Source: Microvirga terrestris (GTDB lineage: Bacteria; Pseudomonadota; Alphaproteobacteria; Rhizobiales; Beijerinckiaceae). Taken from it: a stretch of DNA of 64,000 bases. Both the position numbers and the translations under genes were made by a program. Under the pieces are notes generated by a model. That model was not told the origin of the DNA. It saw only the letters and a list, made by a program, of their open reading frames with translations, and searched no databases. Numbering within the stretch: position 1 is the first letter of the stretch; the number at the start of each line of letters is the position of its first letter. Location of the stretch: contig NZ_JADQDN010000002.1 in the NCBI RefSeq assembly GCF_015694425.1, positions 496,001-560,000 of the forward strand, written 5' to 3'. Below, one piece after another: positions 33,267 through 42,096 of the stretch.

Positions 33267-33842
33267 TTACATGGATGGCATTGGCCGCTGCGGCGTCTGC
33301 GGCTGGGTGTAGGGCCTCATGGCTTCGGGCGCGCGGAAATCCCGTGGCACCTCGAAATCCCGCGCTGCGCCGTGGCTCTGCTCGATCCCACCTGGATATC
33401 CCGTGCGATCGGAATAATCCTGCATCGGCGGCAGCGGGTGCGGGGTCTCGCGGCTAAGCGTCTGAGCGCAGTACACGTCGAGCGCCGTCATGCCGGCCAC
33501 GGCCGCCATGGCGATCCCGACATTGCCCTTTTTCGGGTTCCTGCCCTCGAGCGCCGTTGCGAGTGTTGCCAAATCCAGCCCGTCGCCTGCCACGCGTCCC
33601 CAGATCCATGGCGTCGGATCCTTCGAGGCCAGGATGCCGATGCCGGTCGCGATCTCGCGCACGCCGTAGCCTGCGATCAAACCTTCCTGCCCCTTCATGC
33701 CGAGCGCCCGCGCCAAGGCACGCGGGGCCGCAATCTCGGCGATGCCCAGGGCGATGGAGAAGATTCCAAGACCTCGGGCGAGTGTGTCGGTGGCGGTGTC
33801 GGCATGGCCGCGACGGCGTGTTCTTTCGGTTTCGTAGCGCAT
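33267..33842 (-). CDS. membrane protein of unknown function
   Basis: 191 residues. Residues 20-125 contain about four hydrophobic helices (LARGLGIFSIALGIAEI, LIAGYGVREIATGIGILA, NVGIAMAAVAGMTALDVYCA). The last 55 residues are Pro-rich and probably disordered. It resembles the N-terminal membrane part of proteins called cyclase/dehydrase in Methylobacteriaceae but lacks the SRPBCC domain that follows there; this comparison is from memory. It starts 11 bases after the alcohol dehydrogenase gene stops, a neighbourhood also common for such proteins. Confidence 0.65.
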   Translation of the reverse strand: MRYETERTRRRGHADTATDTLARGLGIFSIALGIAEIAAPRALARALGMKGQEGLIAGYGVREIATGIGILASKDPTPWIWGRVAGDGLDLATLATALEGRNPKKGNVGIAMAAVAGMTALDVYCAQTLSRETPHPLPPMQDYSDRTGYPGGIEQSHGAARDFEVPRDFRAPEAMRPYTQPQTPQRPMPSM

Positions 33843-33853
33843 GATCTCACCTA

Positions 33854-35026
33854 TCAGGGTTTGAGAACGACCTTGATGCAGCCGTCCTGCTTGTCGCGGA
33901 ATATCTTATACATGTCGGGACCCTCATTGAGCCCCACCGTGTGAGTAATGACGAAGGACGGGTCGATCTGCCCCTCCTCGATGCGGCGCAGGAGATCGTC
34001 GGTCCAGCGATTGACGTGCGTCTGACCGGTCCGGATAGTGAGACCCTTGTTCATGATCGCACCGAACGGGATCTTGTCGAGAAGGCCGCCATAGACACCG
34101 GGAATCGAAAGCGTTCCAGCCGGGCGGCAGACATAAGCCATCTCGCGCAAGACATGCGGACGGTCCGTCTCCATCATGGTTGCCTGCTTAACGCGATCAT
34201 ACATGGCATCGACCGTGCCGGCCGCATGAGCCTCCATGCCGACGGCGTCGATGCACTTCTCAGGCCCCTTGCCGTTGGTGAGTTCGTTGAGCCGCTCGAT
34301 CACGCTCTCTTCGTCGAAGTTGATGGTGATGGCGCCGCCGGCCCTTGCCATGTCGAGACGTTCGGGAACGCGGTCGATGGCGATCACCTGCTTCGCACCG
34401 AGCAGGATGGCACTGCGGATGGCCATCTGGCCGACAGGGCCGGCACCCCAGATTGCCACCGTGTCGGTCGGCTCGATGTCACATTGCACCGCGGCCTGCC
34501 AACCGGTCGGGAAAATGTCGCTGAGGAACAGCAGCTTTTCGTCAGGAATGCCGTTCGGCACTTTGATATGCGTGGCATCGGCAAAGGGAACGCGCAGATA
34601 TTCAGCCTGCCCGCCAGGATAGCCGCCGGTCAGATGCGTGTAGCCGAACAGCCCCGCCGTGGTGTGTCCGAAGGCCTTGGCGGCGATATGGCCGTTCCGG
34701 TTCGTCCGCTCGCAGACCGAGAAGTTGCCGCGCTTGCACTGGTCGCACTCGCCGCAGATAATGGTGAACGGAATCACCACCCGGTCGCCGACCTTCAGCT
34801 TGCCCTTCGATTCCGCCCCGACCTCGACCACCTCGCCCATGGTCTCGTGGCCCATGATGTCGCCGGACTTCATGCCGGGCATGAAATGGTCGTAGAGATG
34901 GAGATCCGAGCCGCAGATGGCGCAGCTCGTCACCTTGATGATCGCGTCGCGCGGATGCTCGATCTGGGGATCGGGAACCGAATCGCAGCGGATATCGGTG
35001 GTGCCATGCCAAACAAGCGCCTTCAT
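33854..35026 (-). CDS. zinc-dependent alcohol/formaldehyde dehydrogenase
   Basis: 390 residues from the ATG at 35024-35026, which has GGAGA upstream; two earlier in-frame starts lack one. It is an MDR-family enzyme. Catalytic zinc ligands are Cys in [11 protein letters not shown] and His-Glu in MGHETMGEV; the structural zinc site is [15 protein letters not shown]. The NAD fold is [14 protein letters not shown] with Asp in AIDRVPERL. Length and the extended structural region resemble glutathione-independent formaldehyde dehydrogenases. The aldehyde or alcohol substrate is not determined. It is first of the four-gene operon ending with MOSC. Confidence 0.88.
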   Translation of the reverse strand: MKALVWHGTTDIRCDSVPDPQIEHPRDAIIKVTSCAICGSDLHLYDHFMPGMKSGDIMGHETMGEVVEVGAESKGKLKVGDRVVIPFTIICGECDQCKRGNFSVCERTNRNGHIAAKAFGHTTAGLFGYTHLTGGYPGGQAEYLRVPFADATHIKVPNGIPDEKLLFLSDIFPTGWQAAVQCDIEPTDTVAIWGAGPVGQMAIRSAILLGAKQVIAIDRVPERLDMARAGGAITINFDEESVIERLNELTNGKGPEKCIDAVGMEAHAAGTVDAMYDRVKQATMMETDRPHVLREMAYVCRPAGTLSIPGVYGGLLDKIPFGAIMNKGLTIRTGQTHVNRWTDDLLRRIEEGQIDPSFVITHTVGLNEGPDMYKIFRDKQDGCIKVVLKP

Positions 35027-35141
35027 CGAAGTCTCCATCACTAGCTGGAAAATGGCCAAGCTTCACCGCTTGACTGCTCTCGTTACTGGAAAGACTTCTT
35101 GGTGGGCTTTGCGTTCCCTAAAGGACTTCAAAAACTGCTTG

Positions 35142-35588
35142 TCACTCCGCCGCGGCGAGAAGCTGGACGTGCTCCGGCAGGGATCGGATGAGGTCGGCAA
35201 GCGCCGGCTCCAGCACTTGGTGGGCCGCCTCCTCGACGTCGAACCATTGCGCCTGACGCTGGCCCTTCTCGCGCCAGGACTTGAGCTGTTTGGACACCTC
35301 GAGCGGGTAGACATTGACCTGGCATAGGTCGAAATGCGCGGCCCGGCGCTTCCAGTAATCGTAGGAGCCAAGGGGCTTGTTCTTGATCTCGCCCTTGACG
35401 CCCGCCTCCTCCTCCGCCTCCTGCGCGGCCGCCTTGTGGGGCTTCTTGCCTTTCATGGGCCAGCCCTTGGGGATCAGCCAGCGCTTGGTCTCGCGTGACG
35501 TAACGAGAAGCACCTCGACCCTTCCATCCCTGATGCGAAAGGGCAACGCTGCAACTTGGCTGAGTTTGTCTTTGGAGATCTGAGGCAT
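35142..35588 (-). CDS. NUDIX hydrolase (DIPP-like)
   Basis: 148 residues. The NUDIX box begins GWPMKGKKPHKAAAQEAEEE and ends AGV (residues 42-64). It has Lys where the consensus has the first Glu, and Gln-Glu for Arg-Glu, but keeps the metal-binding EAEEEAG. The GWPMKGxKPH form is normal for a group of rhizobial NUDIX proteins related to diphosphoinositol polyphosphate hydrolases. Substrate unknown. It lies 115 bases upstream of the alcohol dehydrogenase gene on the same strand. Confidence 0.85.
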   Translation of the reverse strand: MPQISKDKLSQVAALPFRIRDGRVEVLLVTSRETKRWLIPKGWPMKGKKPHKAAAQEAEEEAGVKGEIKNKPLGSYDYWKRRAAHFDLCQVNVYPLEVSKQLKSWREKGQRQAQWFDVEEAAHQVLEPALADLIRSLPEHVQLLAAAE

Positions 35589-35782
35589 TCGACGAGAGTA
35601 GGATTCCTATCGGGTAAAATTGTAACGTAGATGATTTGAGCCGGCTAAGAAAGGACTAAGGCGAAAAGATATGAGGACATTGTTGCCTTCGACCTCATAC
35701 GATTCTCTATCCTCTCAAAGCTCTATGATGGGCTCATAACAATGAAGGCCCCGCTTTTGATCCAGAAGGACACCTTGCCCCG

Positions 35783-36577
35783 ATGACGACCAACGGTCTG
35801 GACGTGAGATTTGCCGCCGCCTGCGCCATTGCGCGGGAAGCGGGCGTGCTGGCGCGCAAGCGCTTTCTAGAGCGTCCGCGCTCGCAACGGCCTGACTTCA
35901 AGGGCCCTCAGGACTTTCTCACGGCAACGGATGCGGAGGTGGAAGAGCTGATCCGCACCCGTTTGAGCACCCTGTTTCCGGAGGATTCATTCTTCGGCGA
36001 GGAAGGCGGCGGCTCGTTCGAGCGCGACGTGTGGGTGGTGGATCCCATCGACGGCACGGCAAACTTCGCGCGCGGCATCCCACATTTCGCCATCTCCATC
36101 GCGTTCGTGCGCGACGGCCGCGTCGAGATCGGCGTGATCTACGACGTGATGCATGCGGAGCTCTACACCGCCCAGCGCGGGCGCGGCGCCATCCTGAACG
36201 GTGAGCCGATCCGGGTGAGTGGCCTGTCCGACATGAACCAGGCGACCGTGGAGGCAGGCTGGTCGTCCCGCCTGCCACCCGAGCCCTACATCGCCGCCGT
36301 CGATAAGCTGAAGGCCGCCGGGGCCAATGTGCGCCGCGCCGGCTCGGGCACGCTCGGCTTGGCCTATGTCGCCGATGGGCGCATCGATGCCTATTGCGAG
36401 CTCCACATCAATTCCTGGGACGTCCTTGCCGGTCTCCTGATCATCGAGGAAGCGGGTGGCTGGACCAACAACTTCCTGGCCAAGGATGGCCTGAGAAAGG
36501 GCAATTCGGTTCTCGCCTGCACGCCAGAACTGGCGCCGGCCCTGATGGCTGCCACCGGCATCTCGAAAGAGCCGTGA
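35783..36577 (+). CDS. inositol monophosphatase family phosphatase
   Basis: 264 residues. The metal-binding motifs are EEGGG (Glu about 73), VDPIDGTANFARG (about 89-101) and the second motif INSWDVLAGLLIIEEAGG (about 211-228). This is the IMPase/HisN/CysQ superfamily. Substrates include inositol phosphate, histidinol phosphate and PAP, and the sequence does not decide between them. It is 116 bases upstream of the AfuA-like transport operon and on the same strand, which may point to phosphorylated sugar or inositol metabolism. Confidence 0.88.
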   Translation: MTTNGLDVRFAAACAIAREAGVLARKRFLERPRSQRPDFKGPQDFLTATDAEVEELIRTRLSTLFPEDSFFGEEGGGSFERDVWVVDPIDGTANFARGIPHFAISIAFVRDGRVEIGVIYDVMHAELYTAQRGRGAILNGEPIRVSGLSDMNQATVEAGWSSRLPPEPYIAAVDKLKAAGANVRRAGSGTLGLAYVADGRIDAYCELHINSWDVLAGLLIIEEAGGWTNNFLAKDGLRKGNSVLACTPELAPALMAATGISKEP

Positions 36578-36693
36578 GCCAGTCATGTTATTCTAAAGAT
36601 TCACATTTGAATGATCGGCAAGGCTCTTGACCCGCCGCTGCAATGGGGGGAGCTTAGCCGGCCAATCAAAAATGACAACACGGGAGGATATAA

Positions 36694-37746
36694 ATGGAAC
36701 TTAAGAAGACCTTCGCTGCGGCGACCATGCTGGCAGGCACCATGACGGCCCTGTCCTTTATGTCTGCCGGAGCGGCCCAGGCTCAGGCCCAGGGTGAACT
36801 CGTCATGTATTGCGGCGTGCAGGAAGAATGGTGCCGCGCCATGACCACCGCGTTCGAGCGTGAGACCGGCATCAAGGTCTCCATGACCCGCAAGAGCGCA
36901 GGCGAGGTTTATGCCCAGGTGAAGGCGGAAGCCGCCAACCCCCGGGCCGACATTTGGTGGGGCGGCACAGGCGACCCCCATATGCAGGCGGCTGAAGAAG
37001 GCCTCACCGTGGAGTATAAATCTCCCAAGCTGGGCGAGTTGCAGGATTGGGCCGTACGCCAGTGGGAGCAGTCCAAGCAACGCACAGTCGGGATCTATTC
37101 CGGCGCCCTTGGCTTCGGCTACAACACCGATCTGGCTAAATCCAACAATATCGCGGAGCCAAAATGCTGGGCGGACCTGCTCAAGGCTGAGTTCAAGGAC
37201 GAAGTGCAAGTCGCCGACCCGAACTCATCCGGCACGGCCTACACGCTTCTTGCCACGATCGTTCAGATCATGGGCGAGGACAAAGGCTTCGAGTATCTCA
37301 AGGCCCTGCACAAGAACGTGAACCAGTACACCAAGTCTGGCGCGGCTCCCGCCAAGGCCATGGCGCTCGGCGAGACGACCGCCGGCATCGCCTTCATGCA
37401 CGACATCGTGACGATGGTGGTCGACAAGGCACCGGTGAAGGTCGTGGCTCCCTGCGAAGGCACGGGCTACGAGATCGGCTCCATGTCGCTCATCAAAGGC
37501 GCCAAGAACATGGACAACGCCAAGAAGTTCTACGACTGGGCGCTGACGGCAGATGCGCAGAAGCTCGGCGCAGACGCCAAGTCCTATCAGGTTCCTTCGA
37601 ACAAGAGCACGCCGATCCCGCCACAATCTCCGAAGCTCAGCGACATCAAGCTGATCAACTTCGACTTCGCGAAATACGGCTCCTCGGCAGAGCGTAAGCG
37701 CCTCCTGTCCAAGTGGGACAACGAGGTGAAGAACCTGCCGAAATAG
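36694..37746 (+). CDS. ABC transporter periplasmic binding protein, AfuA/FbpA-like
   Basis: 350 residues, ATG 36694 with GGGAGG seven bases upstream. The signal peptide ends near AQAQA (about residue 31). The mature protein begins GELVMYCGVQEEWCRAM, in the family annotated as ferric iron binding. Tyrosine pairs that bind iron in FbpA are not evident. His236-Asp237 (FMHDIV) and Glu260 (CEGTGYE) keep the 24-residue spacing of the His205/Asp206/Glu229 set I recall from Actinobacillus AfuA, which binds sugar phosphates. The ligand may therefore be a phosphorylated sugar rather than iron. A strong hairpin terminator separates it from the permease. Confidence 0.82.
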   Translation: MELKKTFAAATMLAGTMTALSFMSAGAAQAQAQGELVMYCGVQEEWCRAMTTAFERETGIKVSMTRKSAGEVYAQVKAEAANPRADIWWGGTGDPHMQAAEEGLTVEYKSPKLGELQDWAVRQWEQSKQRTVGIYSGALGFGYNTDLAKSNNIAEPKCWADLLKAEFKDEVQVADPNSSGTAYTLLATIVQIMGEDKGFEYLKALHKNVNQYTKSGAAPAKAMALGETTAGIAFMHDIVTMVVDKAPVKVVAPCEGTGYEIGSMSLIKGAKNMDNAKKFYDWALTADAQKLGADAKSYQVPSNKSTPIPPQSPKLSDIKLINFDFAKYGSSAERKRLLSKWDNEVKNLPK

Positions 37747-37758
37747 TCGGCCCGGATC

Positions 37759-37803
37759 GCCTTCGGCGGGGCGGCTCACGTCTCGCCGAAGGCTTTATTT
37801 TTT
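37759..37803 (+). terminator. intra-operon terminator after the binding-protein gene
   Basis: GCCTTCGGCG (37759-37768) pairs perfectly with CGCCGAAGGC (37784-37793), followed by TTTATTTTTTT. It should let the binding protein be made in excess over permease and ATPase. Confidence 0.85.
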
Positions 37804-37850
37804 GTATGGCAGGCCGGTTTCTTCGCCGGCCATGAGGCGGGAATACAACG

Positions 37851-40037
37851 ATGTCACGGGCAACCCTTGGCTGGATCGTTCTGAGCTGGGTCGGCTTTGC
37901 CCTCCTGCCCTGGTACGGATTCGACCGTTCGGCGGCACCGACCCTGGCCGATTACTTCATCAGCGGCTCCGGCCTCGTTCATGGGCTGAGAGGAGCTTGG
38001 TGGCTCCTGCCAATTCTCGTGCCGCTCGGCATGGCCCTCATCCCGGTCGCCCGATCCTCGGCTCGGCCCGGCACGTGGCTCGTTGCGTCGGGACTTCTCG
38101 GCCTTGCCCTAATCGTTCTGCAGGGTTTTACCATCGGCCTCAATGGCTGGACGCTCGACATCCTGAGAGCTCTCTTCGGTGAACCGGGTCCGAACCAGGC
38201 AGGCATGGGTTACGGCGCGGCGCTCACGTCCGCCTCATTCCTCATCGTTCTCTGCCATGGCCTTGCGGCCCGCGGCTGGTGCCGTGGCGATACCTTCGTC
38301 ACCTCGTCGATCGGTGTTGTGATCGCGCTGATCATCGTCTTCGTCTTCTTCCCGGTCACCACGATCCTGGCAAGCGCCTTCGCTGACAACAGCGGCAATT
38401 TCGCGCCATCCGAGTTCGTCGCCAAGTTCATGGACAAGTCGATCTGGGGCCTCGACTGCCTGTCGAGTGACCTGCGCTGCGGCGTGGCATGGAACACCCT
38501 GTTCCTCGGACTGCTCGTCGCCTTCGGCACCACGGCTCTGGGCCTCGCCTTCGCGCTCATCGCGACCCGCACCGAATTCCGCTACAAGAAGCTCCTGCGC
38601 GTGATGAGCATCCTGCCCATCATCACGCCGCCCTTCGTCATCGGCCTTGCCCTGATCCTGCTCTTTGGCCGCTCCGGCGCCCTCTCTGCGGTTCTATGGG
38701 AGTGGTTCGGCGTGCCGCGCTCGCGCTGGATCTACGGTCTTCCCGGCGTGCTGATCGCCCAGCTCCTGGCATTCACGCCCATCGCCTTTCTCGTGCTTAT
38801 CGGCGTCGTCCAGGGAATCAGCCCGACGTTGGAAGAGGCCTCTCAGACCCTGCGCGCCAAGAGCTGGACGACTTTCTGGACCGTCACACTGCCGCTTATG
38901 CGACCGGGCCTCGCCAATGCGTTCCTGCTCGGCTTCGTCGAGAGTTTGGCCGATTTCGGCAATCCGCTGGTGCTTGCCGGTAATTACGAGGTGCTCTCCA
39001 CGAAGATTTTCTTCGCGGTCGTGGGCGCGCAGCAGGATCAGGGCCGAGCCGCCGTGCTTTCCATCATCCTGCTCGCATTCACGCTCGGGGCCTTCTGGCT
39101 GCAGCATGCATGGCTCGGCAAGAAGGTCTACACCACGGTGACCGGCAAGGGTGATTCAGGCATTCCGCTGCCGCTGCCGCGGCGGGTCGCGCTGGCTTCC
39201 TACTTCACCGCCATCCCCTGGGCGCTGTTCACGGTTGCCGTCTATGCGATCATCATCGTGGGTGCGTTCGTGCGCTCCATGGGCCGTGACTACACGCCCA
39301 CCTTCGAGCATTTCATCACGGCCTTCCGCGTCGAGCGTGCCGATTGGGGCCTCTATTTCTCCGGCTCGGCCTGGAACTCGTTCTTTGCCACCGTGAAGGT
39401 AGCGGCGCTGTCGGCGCCGCTGACCGCCGCCATCGGCCTTCTCACGGCCTATCTTCTCACGCGCCAACGCTTCTCCGGCCAACGCTCCTTCGAGTTCGGC
39501 ACGCTGCTCAGCTTCGCCATTCCCGGGACCGTGGTGGGTGTGTCCTACATCCTCGCCTTCAACGTGCCGCCGATCGAGATCACCGGTACTGGCTTCATCC
39601 TCGTGATGTGCTTCGTGTTCCGCAACATGCCCGTGGGCGTGCGCTCGGGCATCGCGACCTTGAGCCAGATCGACAAGAGTCTCGACGAGGCTTCCCTAAC
39701 CCTGGGCGCCCGCTCATTTACCACGATGCGCCGCGTGGTGCTGCCGCTGCTGCGGCCGGCCATCGTCGCCTCGCTGGTCTATTCCTTCGTACGCGCCATG
39801 ACGGCCGTGAGCGCCGTGATCTTCCTCGTCACCGCCGAGTACAACATGGCGACGACCTATATCGTCGGCCGCGTCGAGGCAGGCGAGTTCGGCCTCGCCA
39901 TTGCCTATTCCACCGCTCTCATCCTGGTCATGCTGCTTGCCATCGTGGCGATCCAGCTCGTGGTCGGCGAGCGGCGCCTCGGGCGCCGCAGTGCGAGCGG
40001 CGCCCCCTCCCCCATTGCCGTGCAGGCGATCCCATGA
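37851..40037 (+). CDS. ABC transporter permease, double-length (AfuB/FbpB-like)
   Basis: 728 residues with about 14-16 membrane helices. Two BPD_transp_1 units are present: the first around residues 205-430, with the EAA loop EEASQTLRAKSWTTFWTVTL near 325; the second around 500-710, with DEASLTLGARSFTTMRRVVL near 620. An extra N-terminal membrane region of about 150 residues precedes them. One polypeptide thus supplies both halves of the channel, as in FbpB/AfuB transporters. Its stop overlaps the ATPase start (ATGA). Confidence 0.9.
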   Translation: MSRATLGWIVLSWVGFALLPWYGFDRSAAPTLADYFISGSGLVHGLRGAWWLLPILVPLGMALIPVARSSARPGTWLVASGLLGLALIVLQGFTIGLNGWTLDILRALFGEPGPNQAGMGYGAALTSASFLIVLCHGLAARGWCRGDTFVTSSIGVVIALIIVFVFFPVTTILASAFADNSGNFAPSEFVAKFMDKSIWGLDCLSSDLRCGVAWNTLFLGLLVAFGTTALGLAFALIATRTEFRYKKLLRVMSILPIITPPFVIGLALILLFGRSGALSAVLWEWFGVPRSRWIYGLPGVLIAQLLAFTPIAFLVLIGVVQGISPTLEEASQTLRAKSWTTFWTVTLPLMRPGLANAFLLGFVESLADFGNPLVLAGNYEVLSTKIFFAVVGAQQDQGRAAVLSIILLAFTLGAFWLQHAWLGKKVYTTVTGKGDSGIPLPLPRRVALASYFTAIPWALFTVAVYAIIIVGAFVRSMGRDYTPTFEHFITAFRVERADWGLYFSGSAWNSFFATVKVAALSAPLTAAIGLLTAYLLTRQRFSGQRSFEFGTLLSFAIPGTVVGVSYILAFNVPPIEITGTGFILVMCFVFRNMPVGVRSGIATLSQIDKSLDEASLTLGARSFTTMRRVVLPLLRPAIVASLVYSFVRAMTAVSAVIFLVTAEYNMATTYIVGRVEAGEFGLAIAYSTALILVMLLAIVAIQLVVGERRLGRRSASGAPSPIAVQAIP

Positions 40038-41146
40038 ACAAAATGTCCTCCGTCCACTCCCTCTCCCGCTCCCCCACGTCCAAGAAGCAGGCCGCTTCGG
40101 TGGAATTCCGCAATGTGACGAAGCGCTATGGCAGCGTCACGGCCGTGGACAACGTGTCCTTCACCATTGAGCCCGGCCAGCTCGTCACCCTGCTTGGCCC
40201 CTCCGGCTGCGGCAAAACCACGACCCTGCGCATGATTGCCGGGCTGGAGATGGCGAGCGAAGGCCAGATATTGATTGGTGACCGTGACGTGACCAACCTC
40301 TCCGCCGCCGATCGCGATGTGAGCATGGTGTTCCAGTCCTATGCGCTCTTCCCGCACATGTCCGTGCTGGAGAATGTCGCCTATGGCCCGAGTGTACAGG
40401 GCGTCCCGAAGAAGGACGCTTACGCAATGGCAATGGAGAAGCTCGAGATCATCGGCCTGAAAGGTCTCGAGAAGCGTGCGCCGTCGGAACTCTCAGGCGG
40501 GCAGCAGCAGCGTGTGGCGGTGGCCCGCGCCCTGGTGCTGGAGCCGCAGGTCCTGCTCTTCGATGAGCCCTTGTCGAACCTTGACGCCAAGCTGCGGCGG
40601 CGCGTCCGCGAGGATATCCGCGAGCTGCAGCAGAACCTCAATCTCACCGTGGCGTATGTAACGCACGACCAGGAAGAGGCGCTTGCGGTCTCTGACCACA
40701 TCATCGTCATGTCGAATGCCCGCATCGCCCAGACCGGCACACCGCACGAACTCTACGAGGAGCCGGCGAACCTGTTCGTTGCCGACTTCATCGGCGATGC
40801 CAACATCATCACCGGAGATCTCGCCAGCATTGCCGGACCGATGGCCCAGGTCAGGATCGGCGGCCTGAACCTTCAGCTGCCTCACCGTGGTGCCGGCCAA
40901 GGCCCCGTGAAGCTGGCTGCCCGGCCCGATGCCATTTTCCTTGACGAGGCCGTACAGGCAGGAGCCCTGGCCGGCACCGTGCGCAAGACATCCTATCTCG
41001 GCACGCAGGTGGAATACGACGTGGAAAGCCCGATCGGAAACCTGTTCGTCGTCCAATACGGCCGCAAGGAGGCCATTGCTCCGGGCACTCCGGTTGCGAT
41101 CTCCTTCTCAAATCAGCGTGGCGTGGCCATCATTCCCGACGCTTGA
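40034..41146 (+). CDS. ABC transporter ATP-binding protein (AfuC/FbpC-like)
   Basis: 370 residues from the ATG at 40034, overlapping the permease stop by four bases. Walker A is GPSGCGKTTTLR, signature LSGGQQQRVAVARAL, Walker B VLLFDEPLSNLD, with the switch His in YVTHDQEEAL. A C-terminal TOBE-like domain covers about residues 285-370, as in MalK/FbpC-type importers. It drives uptake by the preceding permease. The FbpC name implies iron, but the binding protein hints at sugar phosphate. Confidence 0.92.
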   Translation: MNKMSSVHSLSRSPTSKKQAASVEFRNVTKRYGSVTAVDNVSFTIEPGQLVTLLGPSGCGKTTTLRMIAGLEMASEGQILIGDRDVTNLSAADRDVSMVFQSYALFPHMSVLENVAYGPSVQGVPKKDAYAMAMEKLEIIGLKGLEKRAPSELSGGQQQRVAVARALVLEPQVLLFDEPLSNLDAKLRRRVREDIRELQQNLNLTVAYVTHDQEEALAVSDHIIVMSNARIAQTGTPHELYEEPANLFVADFIGDANIITGDLASIAGPMAQVRIGGLNLQLPHRGAGQGPVKLAARPDAIFLDEAVQAGALAGTVRKTSYLGTQVEYDVESPIGNLFVVQYGRKEAIAPGTPVAISFSNQRGVAIIPDA

Positions 41147-41151
41147 AATAG

Positions 41152-41919
41152 TCAGACGGCACCTTCGTCGGGTATGTTGAGGATGGTGCCGCAGGCCTTG
41201 CAGTGAACGGCATCCCTGTCATGCCGCTGCAGCCCGCACGCGGGACAGGCGTATTTGATCTTGTTCGGCCTCAGCAGAACCTGCACGAGGCGCAGGAACA
41301 GCGTCACGCCAAAGATCATGATGACCACAGAGATGAGATGGCCAAGGGTTCCAGTCAGCGTAATATCGCCGAACCCCGTCGTGGTCAGCGCCGCCATCGT
41401 GAAGTAGAGCGCATCGACGTAGTTGTTGATCTTGTCGTTGGCTCTGTGCTGCGTCTCATACACGAAGCCGGTCATGATGAAGACGAAGACGCCAAGGTTG
41501 ACGGACGCGATGATCAATTCCTCGTTCCGGCGGAAGAACACGCTATCGGCGCGCAAGCGTCCAAGAAGCTGATAGGTATGCAGCAGTCGCAGGGTCCGGA
41601 GAATGCGTAAGAAGCCTATGCCCTCGCCGACCACCGGCGCCAGAAACGACGCGATCGCCGCCACATCGGCCAGGGTTGTTGGATGCAGAAGATCCCGCCA
41701 AGGCGTCGGGCTGATCGCCAGACGGGCCGAGAAGTCAGCCAGGACGACAAGGCCAATGATGACATCGATGATCTGCACCAGGAGGGAGTGCGGCAGGAAA
41801 GAGGAAGCGACGATGAAGACGACCGTCGAGATATCGAAGATAAGCAGCCCATAGCGGAAGCGATGAGCTTCCAGACTGTCGCCCTCGTAGAGAAGCCTAA
41901 GCTTGTCCTTTACCCGCAT
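41152..41919 (-). CDS. voltage-gated-type potassium channel with C-terminal zinc ribbon
   Basis: 255 residues with six membrane helices. S4 is RILRTLRLLHTYQLLGRLR with regularly spaced arginines. The pore loop is FTMAALTTTGFGDITLTG, where TTTGFGD is the potassium selectivity filter (TVGYGD type). After S6 a short linker leads to CPACGLQRHDRDAVHCKACG, a CxxC...CxxC zinc ribbon at the C-terminus (about 226-245) in place of the usual RCK or CNBD gate. It converges on the ABC ATPase gene, five bases between stops. Confidence 0.87.
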   Translation of the reverse strand: MRVKDKLRLLYEGDSLEAHRFRYGLLIFDISTVVFIVASSFLPHSLLVQIIDVIIGLVVLADFSARLAISPTPWRDLLHPTTLADVAAIASFLAPVVGEGIGFLRILRTLRLLHTYQLLGRLRADSVFFRRNEELIIASVNLGVFVFIMTGFVYETQHRANDKINNYVDALYFTMAALTTTGFGDITLTGTLGHLISVVIMIFGVTLFLRLVQVLLRPNKIKYACPACGLQRHDRDAVHCKACGTILNIPDEGAV

Positions 41920-42096
41920 CGGGACATCTCGTCGTTACACAGGAAGGGATGAAGGATCATATGCGGGGGCGTGCTTTATTGGGTTTATCAGGCTCAAGAA
42001 TATCTATAGAGCAGGGTTACATTTCCAACGGGGTGCATTCCGAGCCGCAGGGCTTTAGTCCCTGCTGAAGTTCTGACCCATTCTAGAGACGACGCA

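Noticed and set aside
35142-35588. Loss of catalytic function in the second NUDIX protein because the first Glu of the box is Lys
   Set aside because: The GWPMKGxKPH variant is normal in a group of related NUDIX proteins and the metal-binding Glu cluster is intact.
36578-36693. Irr, RirA or Fur iron box before the AfuA-like gene
   Set aside because: Only half-site resemblance (TTCTAAA near 36592); no full palindrome. This weakens the iron interpretation but does not exclude it.
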